NCBI GenBank assembly: GCA_002410715.1
Contig: DHOG01000080.1
Span: forward strand, 1-5,826
Origin: Ruminococcaceae bacterium UBA5396
GTDB taxonomy: Bacteria > Bacillota > Clostridia > Oscillospirales > Acutalibacteraceae
Direction of reading: 5' to 3'
DNA length: 5,826 nucleotides
The notes below the pieces were generated by a model. The model saw only the letters and a list, made by a program, of their open reading frames with translations. It searched no databases and was not told where the DNA came from. The position numbers were made by a program, and so were the translations under genes. How positions within the stretch are numbered: position 1 is the first letter of the stretch; every line of letters begins with the position of its first letter. Shown here piece after piece: positions 5,004-5,826 of this stretch.

Positions 5004-5826
5004 ATGAAAGCGTTTCATGAGATACGGCAATATGATTCCGATTTTATGGTTTGTTGTTCCTCCTATACAAATATGAGTTTCCTTTCACATTGGCATAAGG
5101 AAATAGAACTGATATTTGTACGGGAGGGATCTGCCAAAATCAGTGTGGCAGATCATAGTTTTGTTGCGCATGAGGGTGATTTGATCATTTGTGACAGTGA
5201 GTGTATCCATTATAGTGATTCTTATCAAATGAATAATATATTGGATTTTATTGTGTTTGATCCCGGTATCGTTATCTCCCTTGGACAATATTTCCGGTTT
5301 ATCAATCCTTTGCTTAAAAGGGAAGAGATCAAAGAGAAGGGGCTTACTGCCTTCGTAGACAAACTGTTTTTGGAAATTCCAGAGGAACTAAAAAAGAAAG
5401 ATACCTATTATCAGGAGATCGTCAGGGGCTTGTTATTTGAATTCTGGTATAAGGCAAAAAGATCATTTCCTTCAATTGATCCGTCAAAGCAAACCGGAAA
5501 ACGATATGATATTGAAAATATGCTTCAGCAGCTAATTACCTATCTGGAAAACCACTATTATGAGAATATTCCGCTTAGTGTCGCTGCTGAAAAGATGAAT
5601 TTTAGCCAGTGTTATTTTTCAAGATGCTTTAAAAAATATACCGGGGTTAACTACATAACTTACGTAAACATTTTGCGGATCGAAAATGCCATATACAGAC
5701 TGCAGAATTCATCGGACAAGATTGCCAGCATTGCTTTGGATTGCGGTTTTACGGAGCTGCGTACCTTTAATCGTGTTTTCCGTCAATTTACGTCTCTTAC
5801 TCCTTCAGACTTTCGCAGGCGGAAAG
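5004..5826 (+). CDS. AraC-family transcriptional regulator (3' end outside window)
   Basis: 274 residues are visible with no stop before the window edge; the AraC domain is already finished (TPSDFRRRK), so only a few residues are probably missing. The N-terminal half is an AraC-type cupin ligand-binding domain, with SHWHKEIELIFVREGSAKI at 28-46 followed by a beta-rich stretch HEGDLIICDSECIHY. The C-terminal half holds two helix-turn-helix motifs, at about 191-211 (LSVAAEKMNFSQCYFSR) and 239-259 (KIASIALDCGFTELRTFNRVF), joined by the usual linker helix. ATG 5004 follows GGAAAGGA by 12 nt; the earlier ATG at 4993 encodes only MDHK before a stop. It is divergent from the kinase operon, so it most likely senses that sugar or its product and activates the operon. 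Confidence 0.93.
   Translation, partial: MKAFHEIRQYDSDFMVCCSSYTNMSFLSHWHKEIELIFVREGSAKISVADHSFVAHEGDLIICDSECIHYSDSYQMNNILDFIVFDPGIVISLGQYFRFINPLLKREEIKEKGLTAFVDKLFLEIPEELKKKDTYYQEIVRGLLFEFWYKAKRSFPSIDPSKQTGKRYDIENMLQQLITYLENHYYENIPLSVAAEKMNFSQCYFSRCFKKYTGVNYITYVNILRIENAIYRLQNSSDKIASIALDCGFTELRTFNRVFRQFTSLTPSDFRRRK

Noticed and set aside
4993..5007. Four-codon leader ORF MDHK ending in an ATGA overlap with the AraC-type gene
   Set aside because: The ribosome binding site is only 1 nt from this ATG, too close for initiation; the arrangement is probably chance.

Overview
The window looks like low-GC Bacillota, most likely class Clostridia. Supporting this are a large serine recombinase of the type common in clostridial mobile elements, strong AGGAGG-type ribosome binding sites, an AbrB + ABC-2 exporter cassette, and an AraC/PfkB/SIS sugar locus typical of soil or gut Clostridia. 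Genus cannot be decided from the sequence.

Left part (1-2635, all plus strand): the C-terminal 290 residues of a large serine recombinase, then a tight three-gene operon. The operon encodes a 75-residue AbrB/SpoVT-type DNA-binding protein, an ABC ATPase and a six-helix ABC-2 permease. Both internal junctions are 4-nt ATGA overlaps. A near-consensus sigma-A promoter (TTGACA-17-TATACT) has its -35 box inside the last codons of the recombinase, so the exporter operon can be transcribed independently of it. The likely job is export of a small hydrophobic or peptide compound with local regulation by the AbrB protein; the substrate is unknown.

Middle part (2636-3235): no convincing gene. It holds three copies of TGCACACCCCT at an exact 20-bp period, an inverted GTGTGCA copy about 50 bp further on, a long nested hairpin that reads as a minus-strand terminator, and a 24-nt minus-strand fragment identical in form to the 3' end of a tRNA or tmRNA (half T-arm, acceptor 3' strand, CCA). 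No tRNA body lies beside it. This is best read as a scar or attachment-site copy left by integration into a tRNA/tmRNA gene, with an IS-like relic nearby, so the window crosses a junction in a mobile-element hotspot.

Right part (3236-5826): a sugar-metabolism locus. A PfkB/ribokinase-family kinase and a SIS-domain sugar-phosphate isomerase (KpsF/KdsD-like, without CBS domains) form a minus-strand operon. An AraC-family regulator is divergent and runs off the right edge, probably only a few residues before its end. The isomerase reads in one frame from a proper start and ribosome binding site but has an in-frame TAA at codon 11, so it is probably a recent pseudogene. The divergent intergenic region contains two direct copies of TATACAGATRT placed as AraC-type operators for both promoters.

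I do not see a CRISPR array, toxin-antitoxin pair, retron or obviously new defence system. The most unusual content is the middle junction and the broken isomerase.
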